Source: a bacterium
Lineage (GTDB): Bacteria; Bdellovibrionota; FAC87; UBA2466
DNA length: 6,851 nt
Assembly (NCBI GenBank): GCA_022842225.1
Contig: JALHPX010000115.1
Span: forward strand, 1-6,851
Reading direction: 5' to 3'
The position numbers and the translations under genes are program-made. Positions 6,745 to 6,851 of the stretch are shown here, in pieces; the stretch's first letter is position 1; every line of letters starts with the position of its first letter. The notes beneath the pieces were generated by a model. It searched no databases. It worked only from the letters and a program-made list of their open reading frames with translations, and was not told the DNA's origin.

Positions 6745-6763
6745 GGCCCGCCATGGACGGACC
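6745..6763 (-). terminator. GC-rich hairpin after the right-edge gene, possible terminator
   Basis: Read on the minus strand, GGTCCGTC and GGCGGGCC pair as eight base pairs, two of them G-U, around a CAT loop. It starts nine bases after the stop codon at 6772-6774. The G-U pairs become C-A mismatches in + strand RNA, so the structure favours the minus transcript. No U-tract follows directly; a T-rich stretch appears about a dozen bases on (about 6721-6733), so it may instead be a weak or Rho-assisted terminator or an mRNA-stabilising hairpin. Confidence 0.4.
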
Positions 6764-6771
6764 TCTTGAGA

Positions 6772-6851
6772 CTAGTTGCTCTTGTCTTCGACGTACTGCT
6801 CGTAGTCTTTGGGCGACATCAGTTCGCCCAACTCGGCTTCCACGTCTTTTG
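6772..6851 (-). CDS. 3' end of an unidentified gene, possibly glycine cleavage H protein
   Basis: Only the last 25 codons are inside the window, ending TAG at 6772-6774. The tail contains ELGELMSPKDYEQYVED, an acidic amphipathic end. It resembles the C-terminus of GcvH, where a Leu-Met-x-x-x-x-Tyr pattern closes the protein, but other small acidic proteins could end this way. That the region is coding is supported by continuous sense codons, plausible composition and the hairpin nine bases past the stop. It points the same way as the cluster, 139 bases upstream of it. Confidence 0.4.
   Translation of the reverse strand, partial: KDVEAELGELMSPKDYEQYVEDKSN

Overview
The window looks like an ordinary stretch of a Gram-negative bacterial chromosome with roughly balanced to slightly GC-rich base composition. 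Inner-membrane GT-C glycosyltransferase and LapA-like genes suggest a diderm. SpoIIE-type phosphatase genes are common in Bdellovibrionota and related former deltaproteobacteria, so that is my best guess for the group, held weakly. I see no phage, transposon, CRISPR, tRNA or rRNA signal.

Layout: the left part (about 1-1210, + strand) carries alanine racemase (alr). It ends tail-to-tail with purT, and the two stop codons overlap. From about 6632 down to 1207 everything is on the minus strand and tightly packed. Transcription order is: GT39/ArnT-like membrane glycosyltransferase, membrane-anchored PHP/CehA-like protein, small LapA-like two-helix membrane protein, receiver-like plus SpoIIE-type phosphatase, purT. 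Junctions are a one-base TAATG overlap, 21-25 bases with a good Shine-Dalgarno, a four-base ATGA overlap, and 24 bases. This looks like one transcription unit. At the right edge (6772-6851, minus) is the 3' end of another gene, possibly gcvH. It is separated from the cluster by 139 bases holding a GC-rich hairpin and a weak promoter candidate.

How the genes fit together: alr supplies D-alanine for peptidoglycan and purT makes formyl-GAR in purine synthesis; both are housekeeping. The four genes upstream of purT are more interesting. The first three are envelope proteins (a lipid-linked sugar transferase, a probably periplasmic PHP-like protein, a LapA-like protein) and the fourth is a cytoplasmic regulator. 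Two of the four look like degenerate enzymes: the PHP-like protein has lost most metal ligands, and the phosphatase has Arg in place of a metal-binding Asp and sits behind a receiver-like domain with Glu in place of the phospho-acceptor Asp. An envelope-modification module with pseudo-enzyme regulators is the main hypothesis of interest, but it is inference from sequence and position.
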